DNA of 64,000 bases from Guptibacillus hwajinpoensis (lineage in GTDB: Bacteria > Bacillota > Bacilli > Bacillales > Guptibacillaceae): the NCBI RefSeq assembly GCF_020171785.1, contig NZ_JAIVAE010000011.1, forward strand, positions 99,346 to 163,345. Direction: 5' to 3'. This document shows, piece by piece, positions 18,391-26,234 of this stretch. The notes beneath the pieces are model-generated. The model was not told the DNA's origin, did no database searches, and worked only from the letters and a program-made list of their open reading frames with translations. The first letter of the stretch is position 1, and each line of letters opens with the position of its first letter. A program made the translations under genes and the position numbers.

Positions 18391-18886
18391 CAAAAGGAAA
18401 ACTGTGGTAATGCTTCATTTGACGATTTTCTAAATAAGTGATTTCCGTACTGCCTCCACCTATATCAATTGTATAGCCATCTTGAAGGTTTGTGGACTAA
18501 ATGACAGAAAGATAACCGTAGTAAGCTTCTTCTTTTTCACTTAGAATGTTAACTTTGAAATCTGTTTCATTCTCTATTAATCCCATAATCGCACTTCGGT
18601 TTTTCGCTTGTCGGACAGCTGCAGTTGCAATTAAGTTAACTGTTTTTAAGTCATACGATCTTGTGACGGTTTGGAAGTGCTGCAAAGTCGTGAGGATGAC
18701 ATTTAAACCTTCTGGATTAATTGTTAAGTCTTCTTCAAGATAGGAGCGCAAACGAGCTGTAACTTTGAGATTTTGTTCTTCCTGTAATTCACCGAATGAA
18801 TTTAATTTATAGATAACAAGCCGAATCGTATTGGATCCCATATCGATGACAGCATAATAAGATTTTCGAGACAAGGTGAAATTCAT
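18371..18886 (-). pseudogene. ppx: Exopolyphosphatase remnant (Ppx/GppA), N-terminal part with nonsense codon
   Basis: The first 129 codons encode a recognisable Ppx/GppA N terminus: YYAVIDMGSNTIRLVIY phosphate-binding loop, TAAVRQAKN and SEKEEAYYGYLSV. An in-frame TAG at 18497 then interrupts, but the same frame continues with DGYTIDIGGGSTEITYLEN and HSFPFGAFT, the second nucleotide-binding motif, until TAA at 18371. At that point homology switches to the ppk tail in another frame. Full-length Ppx is 300-500 residues, so at least half is gone. Broken by both nonsense and deletion. Confidence 0.8.
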
Positions 18887-18954
18887 TTCTAAAAATGAAT
18901 TTTGTTTTCATTATACATGAAGATGAAAAAGGGAAGTGACATCGGTATTTTAAA

Positions 18955-18984
18955 TTTACAAACACTCCTGATGTCATGTATACT
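18955..18984 (+). promoter_or_regulatory. Sigma-A promoter of znuC-znuB-zur
   Basis: TTTACA (18955-18960), 18-base spacer, TATACT (18979-18984). The Zur box starts 10 bases after the -10. Confidence 0.65.
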
Positions 18985-18993
18985 ACATAATGT

Positions 18994-19013
18994 AAATCGT
19001 AATGATTCTTATA
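18994..19013. promoter_or_regulatory. Zur operator
   Basis: AAATCGTAATGATTCTTAT fits the Bacillus Zur 7-1-7 box (TCGTAATnATTACGA): the left half is perfect, the right half differs at two positions. It overlaps the expected transcription start, so Zn-Zur would block the operon that encodes zur itself. Confidence 0.7.
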
Positions 19014-19029
19014 GATGGTAGGTAATAAA

Positions 19030-19806
19030 ATGAGTACTTCTAATAATTTAATTGATCTTAAGGACATTTCTTTCCATTATGGAGATGGCAATGTACTAGA
19101 GGATATTACTTTCTCGATCCCTCAAGGGGCCTTTGTTGGATTGGTGGGACCGAATGGATCTGGAAAATCAACTTTAATTAAAATTATCTTCGGTTTATTA
19201 AAAGCTCAAAAAGGTTCTGTTCATATTTTCGGTAAAAAAATGAGTAAATTTCATGACTGGAGTAAGATTGGTTATGTTTCACAAAAAGCCAATAGTTTTA
19301 ATTCTGGTTTTCCTGCTTCTGTTTTTGAAGTTGTTTCAATGGGACTGACAAGCAAACTGGGTTTATTCAAATTTATGAAAACAAATGATCGTAAGGCAGT
19401 CATGGATGCTCTGCAATTAGTTGGAATGAGTGATTTTGCATCCAGTAATATTGGGGAACTTTCAGGCGGCCAGCAACAACGGGTATTTATTGCAAGAGCA
19501 TTGGTCAGTCAACCGGAAATCCTGATTCTTGATGAACCGACAGTAGGAGTAGATGCGAATTCTACAAGTGATTTTTATGAGCTTCTCGGTAAGCTGAATA
19601 AGGATAATGGGATTACCTTATTGCTTGTTACACACGATATCGGAACGATTACGGACAAAGTGACGCACGTTGCTTGTCTAAACAAAACGCTTCATTTTCA
19701 TGGAGAAACGAATGAATTTGAACAGTTTAATGAACGTGAATTATCAGGTTTTTATGGCCATCATGTTCATGTATTAAGTCACGATCATGATCATGGAGGC
19801 TTTTAG
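19030..19806 (+). CDS. znuC: Zinc ABC transporter ATP-binding protein
   Basis: 258 residues from the ATG at 19030, preceded by GGTAGG. Walker A GPNGSGKST, signature LSGGQQQR, Walker B ILILDEPTVG and the switch His in LLVTHD are all present. It powers zinc import with ZnuB. The C-terminal tail is rich in histidine (GHHVHVLSHDHDHGGF), which could bind zinc. No substrate-binding protein gene (adcA/znuA) is in the operon, so it must be encoded elsewhere. Zinc specificity rests on the Zur box and the linked zur gene. AdcC/ZnuC naming is interchangeable. Confidence 0.93.
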   Translation: MSTSNNLIDLKDISFHYGDGNVLEDITFSIPQGAFVGLVGPNGSGKSTLIKIIFGLLKAQKGSVHIFGKKMSKFHDWSKIGYVSQKANSFNSGFPASVFEVVSMGLTSKLGLFKFMKTNDRKAVMDALQLVGMSDFASSNIGELSGGQQQRVFIARALVSQPEILILDEPTVGVDANSTSDFYELLGKLNKDNGITLLLVTHDIGTITDKVTHVACLNKTLHFHGETNEFEQFNERELSGFYGHHVHVLSHDHDHGGF

Positions 19807-19809
19807 AAA

Positions 19810-20649
19810 ATGATTCAAGCTTTATGGAAATTTGAGTTTTTACAGAATGCCTTTATGGCAGGTATCTTAATTGGAGTTATTGCACCGCTTCTTGGGGTAT
19901 TTATCGTTGTTAGAAGACAGGCATTAATTGCAGATGCCTTATCACATATAACACTTGCTGGAATTGCCGCTAGCCTGCTTCTGGGCAAGTATTCTACATT
20001 TTGGCAAGGTGTTAATCCTGTTTATATGGGAATGGGTTTTTCAGCAGCGGGCTCGTTATTTATCGAACAGCTTCGTAAAGTATATAAACATTTTGAAGAG
20101 CTTGCTATTCCGATTACGCTGTCTGGTGGCATTGGTCTAGGGGTTGTCTTTTTATCTTTAGCAGATGGATTTAATTCGGATTTGTTTAATTATTTATTCG
20201 GAAGTGTTATTGCTATTAGTCGAAGTGACTTAATGGCAGTTGCAATCATTAGTGTGATTGTCGTTATTGTCGTAACGCTATTATATAAAGAACTGTTTTT
20301 CCTTTCATTCGATGAAGAACAAGCAATTGTATCAGGGGTAAGGGCAAAATGGATTCATTTCATTTTTATTTTACTCGTGGCATTTGTAATTGCTGTTTCA
20401 ATGCAAATTGTAGGGGTCTTATTGGTTTCTGCACTAATGACGCTTCCTGTGGCCGCTAGCATTCGAATTGCACGTGGATTTAAGCAGACGATTGCCTATT
20501 CAATCATTTTCGGTGAGATGGCTGTACTTGGAGGACTTGTCCTGGCCTATTATCTTGATATCGCGCCAGGTGGAACAATCGTTCTTTTATCAGCATTTAT
20601 TTTACTGTTCGTACTTTTGGTAAAACGAATTAAACAATGGAAATCTTAA
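19810..20649 (+). CDS. znuB: Zinc ABC transporter permease
   Basis: 279 residues with about eight hydrophobic segments; ABC-3 family (ZnuB/AdcB/MntB). The conserved N-terminal stretch GVFIVVRRQALIADALSHITLAG and the C-terminal MTLPVAASIRIARG EAA-like region that contacts the ATPase are visible. It starts four bases after znuC and is followed by zur 17 bases later, all in one operon. Zinc is inferred from context; the family also transports manganese. Confidence 0.92.
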   Translation: MIQALWKFEFLQNAFMAGILIGVIAPLLGVFIVVRRQALIADALSHITLAGIAASLLLGKYSTFWQGVNPVYMGMGFSAAGSLFIEQLRKVYKHFEELAIPITLSGGIGLGVVFLSLADGFNSDLFNYLFGSVIAISRSDLMAVAIISVIVVIVVTLLYKELFFLSFDEEQAIVSGVRAKWIHFIFILLVAFVIAVSMQIVGVLLVSALMTLPVAASIRIARGFKQTIAYSIIFGEMAVLGGLVLAYYLDIAPGGTIVLLSAFILLFVLLVKRIKQWKS

Positions 20650-20666
20650 CATGATGAGGTGGAAGT

Positions 20667-21083
20667 ATGAATGTCTCTACAGCATTGCGTATTTTAAAAG
20701 AACAAGGCTATAAATATACGGAGAAGCGCGAAGATCTTGTGACGTTATTTGCTAAAGAGAAGAGGTATCTCTCCGCGAGAGATGTACTGAACCATATGCA
20801 GAGAAGTTATCCAGGGATGAGCGTAGATACGATTTACCGAAATTTGACGCTATTTACCGACCTAACTATTTTAGAAGAGACGGAATGGAATGGTGAAAAG
20901 CGCTATCGACTTAGCTGTGCAACACAAAGTCATCATCATCACCTCATTTGCCTGGACTGCGGAAAAACACGTCATATTGATTCTTGTCCTATGGAAGCTA
21001 TTCCAGTGGGGGATACAGGGTTTGAAGTAACTGGTCATAAATTTGAGGTGTATGGACGCTGTGACGAATGTCAAGTAAATTAA
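20667..21083 (+). CDS. zur: Zinc uptake regulator Zur (Fur family)
   Basis: 138 residues. N-terminal winged helix (residues 1-80) with the recognition region MSVDTIYRNLTLF; metal/dimer domain with SHHHHLICLDCGKTRHIDSCP and a C-terminal CDEC that forms the structural zinc site. Zn-bound Zur represses zinc uptake and non-zinc ribosomal protein genes. The Zur box in front of the operon implies autoregulation. In B. subtilis the same gene (yqfV) sits at this locus. GATGAGGTGG provides the ribosome site. Confidence 0.93.
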   Translation: MNVSTALRILKEQGYKYTEKREDLVTLFAKEKRYLSARDVLNHMQRSYPGMSVDTIYRNLTLFTDLTILEETEWNGEKRYRLSCATQSHHHHLICLDCGKTRHIDSCPMEAIPVGDTGFEVTGHKFEVYGRCDECQVN

Positions 21084-21115
21084 AAGCGGTAGAGCTCAGG
21101 CTCTGCCGCTTTTGT
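21083..21115. terminator. Bidirectional terminator between zur and yqfW
   Basis: AAAAGCGGTAGAGC / GCTCTGCCGCTTTT, stem of about 14 bases with one wobble. It overlaps the last codons of yqfW on the other strand. Confidence 0.88.
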
Positions 21116-21674
21116 TGTGTAGTTGAATCCATTGACGTGCTTCATGCCACGATTCTAATCGGGAAACATTAGAAGGTACGGTTCCTTGATTATAAGGTGT
21201 ATTAAAAAGAATAACAGGTATTTGACACTCCTCTGCAATGGCACAAGCATTATCATGTTTGTCTTCAAAAAATACGTCAACACCATGTTTTTTTATCGCG
21301 TCAATTTTATCATGTTTTCCAATAAGCTCAATGTGATGGAACGGAACAGAATTTGCAGCAAACCAATTTTTTGTTGTGTCTAGAAGGTGGTTTCCTCTGG
21401 CACTGATGTAGAAAAGGTCGTACTTTCCTTCCCAAGATTTTAATATTGAATGAGCATCATCAGCGATTATTGCGTTAGCATAAATGTTTTTCTCATTTGC
21501 TTTTAACCACTTGAAGAATTCATCTTTATGAATGCCGAGAATATTCGCAAGATTATACTCTGTTAGATCATCAAGTGACAATTTCTTATTAAATGATGAG
21601 TTTAAGTATGGAAGGAATGTTTTAGGACTTGTGACTGTTCCATCAATATCAAGTCCGAGTCTTTTGATAGTCAT
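21096..21674 (-). CDS. yqfW: Putative 5'-nucleotidase, HAD family (YqfW)
   Basis: 192 residues from the ATG at 21674 behind AAAGGGGT; the long in-frame extension upstream is not supported. It belongs to the NT5C-type HAD hydrolases. Catalytic motif I is GLDIDGTVT near residue 7; motif II is YISARG; motif III/IV include DVFFEDKHDNACAIAEEC. A role in nucleotide dephosphorylation is assumed from the family. Position between zur and yqfX is as in B. subtilis. Confidence 0.87.
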   Translation of the reverse strand: MTIKRLGLDIDGTVTSPKTFLPYLNSSFNKKLSLDDLTEYNLANILGIHKDEFFKWLKANEKNIYANAIIADDAHSILKSWEGKYDLFYISARGNHLLDTTKNWFAANSVPFHHIELIGKHDKIDAIKKHGVDVFFEDKHDNACAIAEECQIPVILFNTPYNQGTVPSNVSRLESWHEARQWIQLHNKSGRA

Positions 21675-21825
21675 GATAAAACCCCTTTTTGTGATCTCAC
21701 ATATTATCATAACACAGAAGCAATGACCTTGAGTTGGAAGGATCTTACTGAAGAATGAAACATAATCTTTGGTTTGCTTACGAATACTAAGCATGCTCCA
21801 CAACAAGGCAAAGTGAGGGATGTAT

Positions 21826-22227
21826 ATGACAGAAGACAGACAAGATGAGGATCTGGACCTAATCGAGGAGCGAGAGGTACGCGCTGAAGAGGATTACTAT
21901 GAAGAAGCAGCAGCGGAAGTAGCTCCCGGTGTAATGGACCGCCCTTATTTACAGTCACCTGAAAATGAACGTCCAACTTCTGAAGAGCATCATGAACACT
22001 TTGAAGCTAAAAGACAGGAACAAGAAAAAACGGGAGTAGGTATTGGTGTAGCAGCTCTTGCTCTGTCCGTTATTTCTTTGTTTATTCTTCCCGTGATTCT
22101 TGGAGCAGCGGGAATTGTCGTAGGATTTGTTGCTAGGAGAAAGGGACTGACAACGCTTGGATCATGGGCGATAGGTGTCGGTGCCGCTTCAATGATCATC
22201 AGCTTATTCTTCGCACCGTTCTTTTAG
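21826..22227 (+). CDS. yqfX: Small membrane protein (YqfX)
   Basis: 133 residues from the ATG at 21826, 8 bases after GTGAGGG; the ATG at 21820 is too close to that site. The N-terminal 60 residues are highly acidic (EDLDLIEEREVRAEEDYYEE). Two C-terminal membrane segments follow (GIGVAALALSVISLFILPVI and WAIGVGAASMIISLFFAPF) around a RRKG turn, as in DUF4190-like proteins. Function is unknown; position matches yqfX. Confidence 0.8.
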   Translation: MTEDRQDEDLDLIEEREVRAEEDYYEEAAAEVAPGVMDRPYLQSPENERPTSEEHHEHFEAKRQEQEKTGVGIGVAALALSVISLFILPVILGAAGIVVGFVARRKGLTTLGSWAIGVGAASMIISLFFAPFF

Positions 22228-22242
22228 TTAAGTAACAGAAAT

Positions 22243-22278
22243 AGAAAAGCCAGGCACTCTTTCGTGCCTGGCTTTTCG
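22243..22278. terminator. Bidirectional terminator between yqfX and ispG
   Basis: AAAAGCCAGGCAC / GTGCCTGGCTTTT perfect 13-base stem with a six-base loop. Confidence 0.93.
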
Positions 22279-22297
22279 TGTCTACAGGAACAGTTTC

Positions 22298-23416
22298 TTA
22301 AGAGTTAGCTTCCGCTTTCTCTTTTTCTTCTGCCATTTTTTTGTAGTGTTCTTCTGCTATTTTATCTACTTCTTTTTTCAATTCTTCTACCATTGTTTCT
22401 TCAGGAACCTTGCGTATGATTTCTCCGTGACGGAAGAGAAGACCTTCACCTCTAGCGCCTGCAATACCAATATCAGCTTCACGTGCTTCCCCAGGACCGT
22501 TAACGGCACAGCCAAGCACAGCTACTTTAATTGGTGCTTTAATCGTAGAAATATACTCCTCAACTTCATTTGCAATCGAAATTAAATCAATTTCAATCCG
22601 TCCACATGTTGGGCAAGAAATTAATGTCGCAGCATTTGCAGCAAGACCAAATGATTTAAGAAGTTCTCTAGCTACTTTCACTTCTTCAACAGGGTCAGCA
22701 CTTAGAGAGATACGTGCCGTGTTTCCAATACCTTTAGAAAGAATAACACCTAAACCAGCGGCACTTTTCACTGTACCAGCAAATAGCGTTCCAGATTCTG
22801 TGATCCCAAGGTGTAATGGATAATCAAATGAGCGAGCTGCGAGCTCATAAGCTTCTGTAGCAAGTTGTACATCAGATGCTTTCATTGAGACAATGATATC
22901 GTAGAAATCAAGGTCTTCAAGAATTTTAATGTGGTGAAGGGCACTTTCAAGCATACCTTCAGCCGTTGGATATCCGTATTTCTCAAGGATTTTACGCTCT
23001 AGTGAACCAGCGTTTACCCCAATACGAATTGGAATACCTTTTTCTTTAGCTGCCTTTACAACTGCCTCCACTTTTTCACGACGCCCAATGTTACCTGGGT
23101 TAATTCGAATCTTGTCAGCTCCACCTTCAATGGCTTTAAGGGCAAGCTTGTAATTGAAATGGATGTCAACGACAAGAGGAATATTGATTCTTTTTTTAAT
23201 TTCTGGAATCGCATCTGCAGCTCGATCATCTGGACAAGCAACACGTACGATCTGACAACCAGCTTCTTCAAGACGATTAATTTCAGCTACTGTTGCTTCC
23301 ACATCGTGCGTTTTAGTAGTTGTCATACTTTGAATAATAACTTCATCGTTACCGCCTATCGTTAAAGGACCTACTTTAACAGGTCTTGTTTTACTACGGT
23401 GGGTAATTTCATTCAT
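22298..23416 (-). CDS. ispG: 4-hydroxy-3-methylbut-2-en-1-yl diphosphate synthase IspG
   Basis: 372 residues. The [4Fe-4S] enzyme converts MEcPP to HMBPP, the penultimate step of the MEP isoprenoid pathway; IspH (also in this window) uses its product. The N-terminal TIM barrel starts with [17 protein letters not shown]; the C-terminal cluster domain has [13 protein letters not shown] and [13 protein letters not shown], which supply three cysteines, and a conserved Glu. AAAGGAG lies 9 bases before the ATG. The tail is Lys/Glu-rich. The gene has its own promoter downstream of yqfZ. Confidence 0.97.
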   Translation of the reverse strand: MNEITHRSKTRPVKVGPLTIGGNDEVIIQSMTTTKTHDVEATVAEINRLEEAGCQIVRVACPDDRAADAIPEIKKRINIPLVVDIHFNYKLALKAIEGGADKIRINPGNIGRREKVEAVVKAAKEKGIPIRIGVNAGSLERKILEKYGYPTAEGMLESALHHIKILEDLDFYDIIVSMKASDVQLATEAYELAARSFDYPLHLGITESGTLFAGTVKSAAGLGVILSKGIGNTARISLSADPVEEVKVARELLKSFGLAANAATLISCPTCGRIEIDLISIANEVEEYISTIKAPIKVAVLGCAVNGPGEAREADIGIAGARGEGLLFRHGEIIRKVPEETMVEELKKEVDKIAEEHYKKMAEEKEKAEANS

Positions 23417-23479
23417 GCGAAAATCGCTCCTTTTACATGTAGGATTGCTTACCTCATGATTTAGATCGCTTTTATATGC

Positions 23480-23494
23480 TTCCCTAGTAGGGAA
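23480..23494. repeat. Palindrome in the ispG leader
   Basis: TTCCCTAGTAGGGAA is a perfect 7-1-7 palindrome about 60 bases upstream of the ispG start and downstream of its promoter. It could be an operator or a small hairpin; no known site is recognised. Confidence 0.4.
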
Positions 23495-23519
23495 TAAGAC
23501 TCATCTGTAATACTATCCC

Positions 23520-23549
23520 ATTGTAGCAACTTTACAGAGCTATTGACAA
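23520..23549 (-). promoter_or_regulatory. Sigma-A promoter of ispG
   Basis: On the minus strand TTGTCA, 18-base spacer, TACAAT, placed just after the yqfZ stop codon. Confidence 0.55.
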
Positions 23550-23556
23550 GAAATAA

Positions 23557-23886
23557 TCACTGAGCAGATGTGTTGGGATAAGTTGGTATCTTATATTCTT
23601 TTCCTATTTGTATCCCTGTAGGATGAATTTTGTTTAATGTTTCAAAATCGTGAACAATCGTTTCAATTGCTACAGGAACCGATCCATTTGCCTTTTCCAC
23701 TAAAGAAAGAACGGTATCACCAGCGCTAATTTTGTATACCACATAGGGGGCATCGTCTTTGGGTGGAGCGAGTACTTCTGCTGCTTCAGACTCCACTCTG
23801 GGTGAGGGGAGTGTCCCAGTTGTTAAATCATAGTAAGTGGTGTGAAGAATTAGGAGTAAAAGGATTCCCATTAGCAGCTTTTTCAT
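23557..23886 (-). CDS. yqfZ: LysM-domain protein YqfZ
   Basis: 109 residues from the ATG at 23886 (AAGGTGAG 6 bases before). An N-terminal hydrophobic signal/anchor (KKLLMGILLLLILHTTYY) is followed by a linker and a single LysM-like domain (YKISAGDTVLSLVEKANG to IQIGKEYKIP), which binds peptidoglycan. The domain is slightly divergent. It matches YqfZ at the same locus in B. subtilis; a sporulation role is likely from a sigma-E-like promoter but not proven. Confidence 0.82.
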   Translation of the reverse strand: MKKLLMGILLLLILHTTYYDLTTGTLPSPRVESEAAEVLAPPKDDAPYVVYKISAGDTVLSLVEKANGSVPVAIETIVHDFETLNKIHPTGIQIGKEYKIPTYPNTSAQ

Positions 23887-23923
23887 CGCTCTCACCTTCC
23901 TATCGTGTTTATTTCTTTTATAT

Positions 23924-23952
23924 ATAAGTATGCTTGTCCTTCCATGATATGA
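23924..23952 (-). promoter_or_regulatory. Possible sigma-E-type promoter of yqfZ
   Basis: On the minus strand TCATAT, then about 14-15 bases, then CATACTTAT, which resembles the sigma-E pattern (ATA... CATAnnnT). Tentative. Confidence 0.3.
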
Positions 23953-24070
23953 CAGGTTTCTTAATGAATTATCTTTTCTTTCGAGCAACTGTCGAGTAGA
24001 ATACAAGGAGATGAGAAGTCTTAACATTTACTCATCGAGCAAGCCTTACGTTAAAAAAGGAGATCAAAAC

Positions 24071-24946
24071 ATGTTTAAAAAAGTAATGCCATTTTTTCTG
24101 TCAATGTTGTTGATCATGTTCATTGTGCCAATTGTAACGTTCGCTGATGCTAGTGTTGGTGATGTCATTGTGACACTTGGTGAAGATTTATCAGAAGAAC
24201 AAAAGCAAACGCTATTAGAAGAAATGAAAGCACCAGACGACGTCATGACCGTGACGGTATCAAATGAAGAAGAGCATAAATACCTTGGCAACTATATTAG
24301 TAAAGCCTTAATTGGAACGCGTGCCTTGTCTTCCTCCTCGATTACAATTGGTGAGAAAGATGCTGGGTTAAGTGTGGAAACAAAAAATATCAACTGGGTT
24401 ACAGATGAGATGTATGCCAATGCTTTAATAACAGCTGGAGTAAAAGACGCTGATATCTACGTAACAGCACCAACGGAAGTATCCGGTACGGCAGCTTTAA
24501 CTGGTTTGATTAAAGCGTATGAGTTAAGTTCAGATGAAGTCATTCCTGAGGAACAGAAACAGGTTGCAAATGAGGAGTTAGTAACGACTGCTCAATTAAG
24601 TGATAGTATTGGTGCTGATAAAGCAACAGAGTTAATGACGAAAATTAAAGATGAAATTGCTACAAACCCCCCTGAGACAGAAGAAGACATGAGAACGATG
24701 ATTAAACAAACGGCTAGCGATTCAGGAATTGAACTAACTCAAGAAGAACTAGACGGACTTGTAGCACTGTTTAATCGAATGAAGAATCTCGATATCGACT
24801 GGGATCAAATGAAGAGTCAGCTCGAGAATGCGAGAGAAAATCTTGATGAATTTTTAAACAAAGATGAAACACAATCTTTTATTAAGAAAATAATTGATTT
24901 CTTTATTGCGCTTATTGATGGAATAAAAGGGGTATTTCAATCGTAA
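24071..24946 (+). CDS. Exported DUF1002 domain protein
   Basis: 291 residues from the ATG at 24071 behind AAAGGAG. A Sec signal peptide (KKVMPFFLSMLLIMFIVPIVTFADA) probably cleaves after residue 25. The remainder is the DUF1002 fold, with VTLGEDLSEEQKQTLLEEM, EEHKYLGNYI and the VSGTAALTGLIKAYE signature near residue 150, and a C-terminal helical part ending in a hydrophobic KKIIDFFIALIDGIKGVF. The family is common in Bacillales; the function is unknown. It is transcribed divergently from yqfZ. Confidence 0.85.
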   Translation: MFKKVMPFFLSMLLIMFIVPIVTFADASVGDVIVTLGEDLSEEQKQTLLEEMKAPDDVMTVTVSNEEEHKYLGNYISKALIGTRALSSSSITIGEKDAGLSVETKNINWVTDEMYANALITAGVKDADIYVTAPTEVSGTAALTGLIKAYELSSDEVIPEEQKQVANEELVTTAQLSDSIGADKATELMTKIKDEIATNPPETEEDMRTMIKQTASDSGIELTQEELDGLVALFNRMKNLDIDWDQMKSQLENARENLDEFLNKDETQSFIKKIIDFFIALIDGIKGVFQS

Positions 24947-25017
24947 AGTGACAATGGACTGAAACTTTCTTCTCTCGTTATACGTATTAAGAGTGGAAAG
25001 AAAAGGAGGGAGCGAGG

Positions 25018-25674
25018 ATGGAAATCCTATCTTTGCCTGCAGTTGGTTTTCTTGTTGTCTTACTTAGCGTGCTTTTCTTATTCGGAGAGTTGCTTGTTCG
25101 AGTAAAAGGGATTTTTGGATTGATTGGAATCCTAATCCTTACATTCTATTTCAGTTACCATTTAACATCATTATCATCTATGGTTTGGATGGGTCTTGTG
25201 TTTGCAGTTGGTCTAGGATTAGTTATTCTAGACGGAAAATTATTGAATGACGGAACGTTTGGCCTGATTGGATTAGCAATGATGGTAACGGCAGTTGCTA
25301 TACCTTCCCCAACTTTTCTATATGGACTGCTTGTTTCAAGTGGATTTTTAATTGGAACCGCGGCGTCCTTTCTATTTTTAAGAGTATTTCCTGCCAGGTC
25401 TATGTGGACGAAGATGACGCTAAAAGATCGTCTTAGTAGTGAAATGGGGTACAACTCAATGAATGTGGAGTATAAAAAATTAGTTGGAGAAACAGCTATC
25501 GCTCTTACTCCGTTTCGACCGAGTGGTACAATTGAAATGAACGATAAAAAGTATAGCGCGATTTCAGCAGGAAGCTGGATCGATAAGGATACGGTAGTTG
25601 TCGTAACCTCCGTTGATGGAACGCGCATTGTAGTGGAAGAAAAGAAGGTAGAAAGTAAACGTCATCCGATATAA
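25018..25674 (+). CDS. NfeD-family membrane protein
   Basis: 218 residues. Four or five membrane segments (residues about 5-125) are followed by a cytoplasmic OB-fold domain with the NfeD signature LVGETAIALTPFRPSG and SAGSWIDKDTVVVV. NfeD proteins act with stomatin/flotillin-like partners in membrane organisation, but no partner gene is adjacent here and the N-terminal serine-protease domain of long NfeD is absent. GGAGGGAGCGAGG precedes the ATG. Confidence 0.8.
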   Translation: MEILSLPAVGFLVVLLSVLFLFGELLVRVKGIFGLIGILILTFYFSYHLTSLSSMVWMGLVFAVGLGLVILDGKLLNDGTFGLIGLAMMVTAVAIPSPTFLYGLLVSSGFLIGTAASFLFLRVFPARSMWTKMTLKDRLSSEMGYNSMNVEYKKLVGETAIALTPFRPSGTIEMNDKKYSAISAGSWIDKDTVVVVTSVDGTRIVVEEKKVESKRHPI

Positions 25675-25676
25675 AA

Positions 25677-25710
25677 CTGAGCCTCGAGTCATAGATTCGG
25701 GGTTTTTTTC
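25677..25710 (+). terminator. Terminator after the NfeD gene
   Basis: Imperfect stem (GCCTCGAGTC with GATTCGGGG) followed by seven Ts. Confidence 0.65.
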
Positions 25711-25752
25711 ATATTCTTTACTAATCCGTTTATCCCGATCTCTAAACTAGGG

Positions 25753-25781
25753 TTGACAGATTGTTAGATAATAGTTAAGAT
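25753..25781 (+). promoter_or_regulatory. Sigma-A promoter of the sulfate assimilation unit
   Basis: Perfect TTGACA, 17-base spacer, TAAGAT. Transcription would start just upstream of the SAM riboswitch. Confidence 0.78.
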
Positions 25782-25793
25782 TTAGAAAATAAC

Positions 25794-25945
25794 TTATCAA
25801 GAGAGACCGAGGGACTGGCCCGATGACGTCCAGCAACCTGCCTTCGAGGCAAGGTGCTACTTCCAGCAAAATGGAGTCCATTTTGGAAGATAAGGTGAAT
25901 TAAGGTAACCTAATCTGTCTTTCCAATTTGGGAAGGCTTTTTTAG
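25794..25945 (+). promoter_or_regulatory. SAM-I (S-box) riboswitch with terminator
   Basis: Canonical S-box: CTTATCAAGAGAG opening, GAGGGACTGGCCCGATGA core, CAGCAACCT, AAGGTGCTA and the closing GATAAG of P1 (25889-25894). The terminator hairpin (CTTTCC/GGGAAGG then seven Ts) lies at 25918-25943. High SAM would terminate transcription before yezD. Confidence 0.96.
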
Positions 25946-25992
25946 TTGTTTAGCCTCTCCTATAGATTATGATGAGCAAGGGAGGTTGCAAG

Positions 25993-26136
25993 ATGGGAAG
26001 CAAGGAGCAGAACTTTTCAGACGTTGCAGCGCGTATTGAACGAATGCTAAGCACGTTGAAGTATGGATCGATTACACTTGTCATTCAAGATGGAAAGGTG
26101 ATTCAACTTGAAAGAAAAGAAAAAGAACGACTTTAA
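25993..26136 (+). CDS. yezD: YezD-family small protein (DUF2292)
   Basis: 47 residues (MGSKEQNFSDVAARIERM at the start, then YGSITLVIQDGKVIQLERKE). GGGAGG lies 7 bases before the ATG. The central 'YGSITLVIQDGKVIQ' pattern is that of the DUF2292/YezD family, whose members recur directly behind S-box leaders and in front of sulfur genes. The predicted fold is a helix plus a beta hairpin. Function is unknown; the context suggests an accessory or regulatory role in sulfur assimilation. It lies 48 bases after the riboswitch and is followed by a strong hairpin before cysH. Confidence 0.8.
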   Translation: MGSKEQNFSDVAARIERMLSTLKYGSITLVIQDGKVIQLERKEKERL

Positions 26137-26157
26137 TTTTAGCGCTGACTAGAGACA

Positions 26158-26203
26158 CTAGAGGCGGTTCTAACCACGGTGGTTAGGACTGCCTCTTTTT
26201 TTA
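26158..26203 (+). terminator. Strong hairpin terminator between yezD and cysH
   Basis: A 17-base stem with two G-T wobbles (AGAGGCGGTTCTAACCA with TGGTTAGGACTGCCTCT), three-base loop, then seven Ts. Only 31 bases separate it from the cysH start, and no promoter is visible in that space, so transcription of cysH must read through it or the hairpin must be regulated. Confidence 0.9.
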
Positions 26204-26234
26204 GGATAATTTGATTGCCATAGGAGGTTTTGTA

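Noticed and set aside
18881..18902. Small inverted repeat ATTCATTT/AAATGAAT at the ppx start
   Set aside because: Short, AT-rich, overlaps the remnant's start codon and has no T-run or known operator match.
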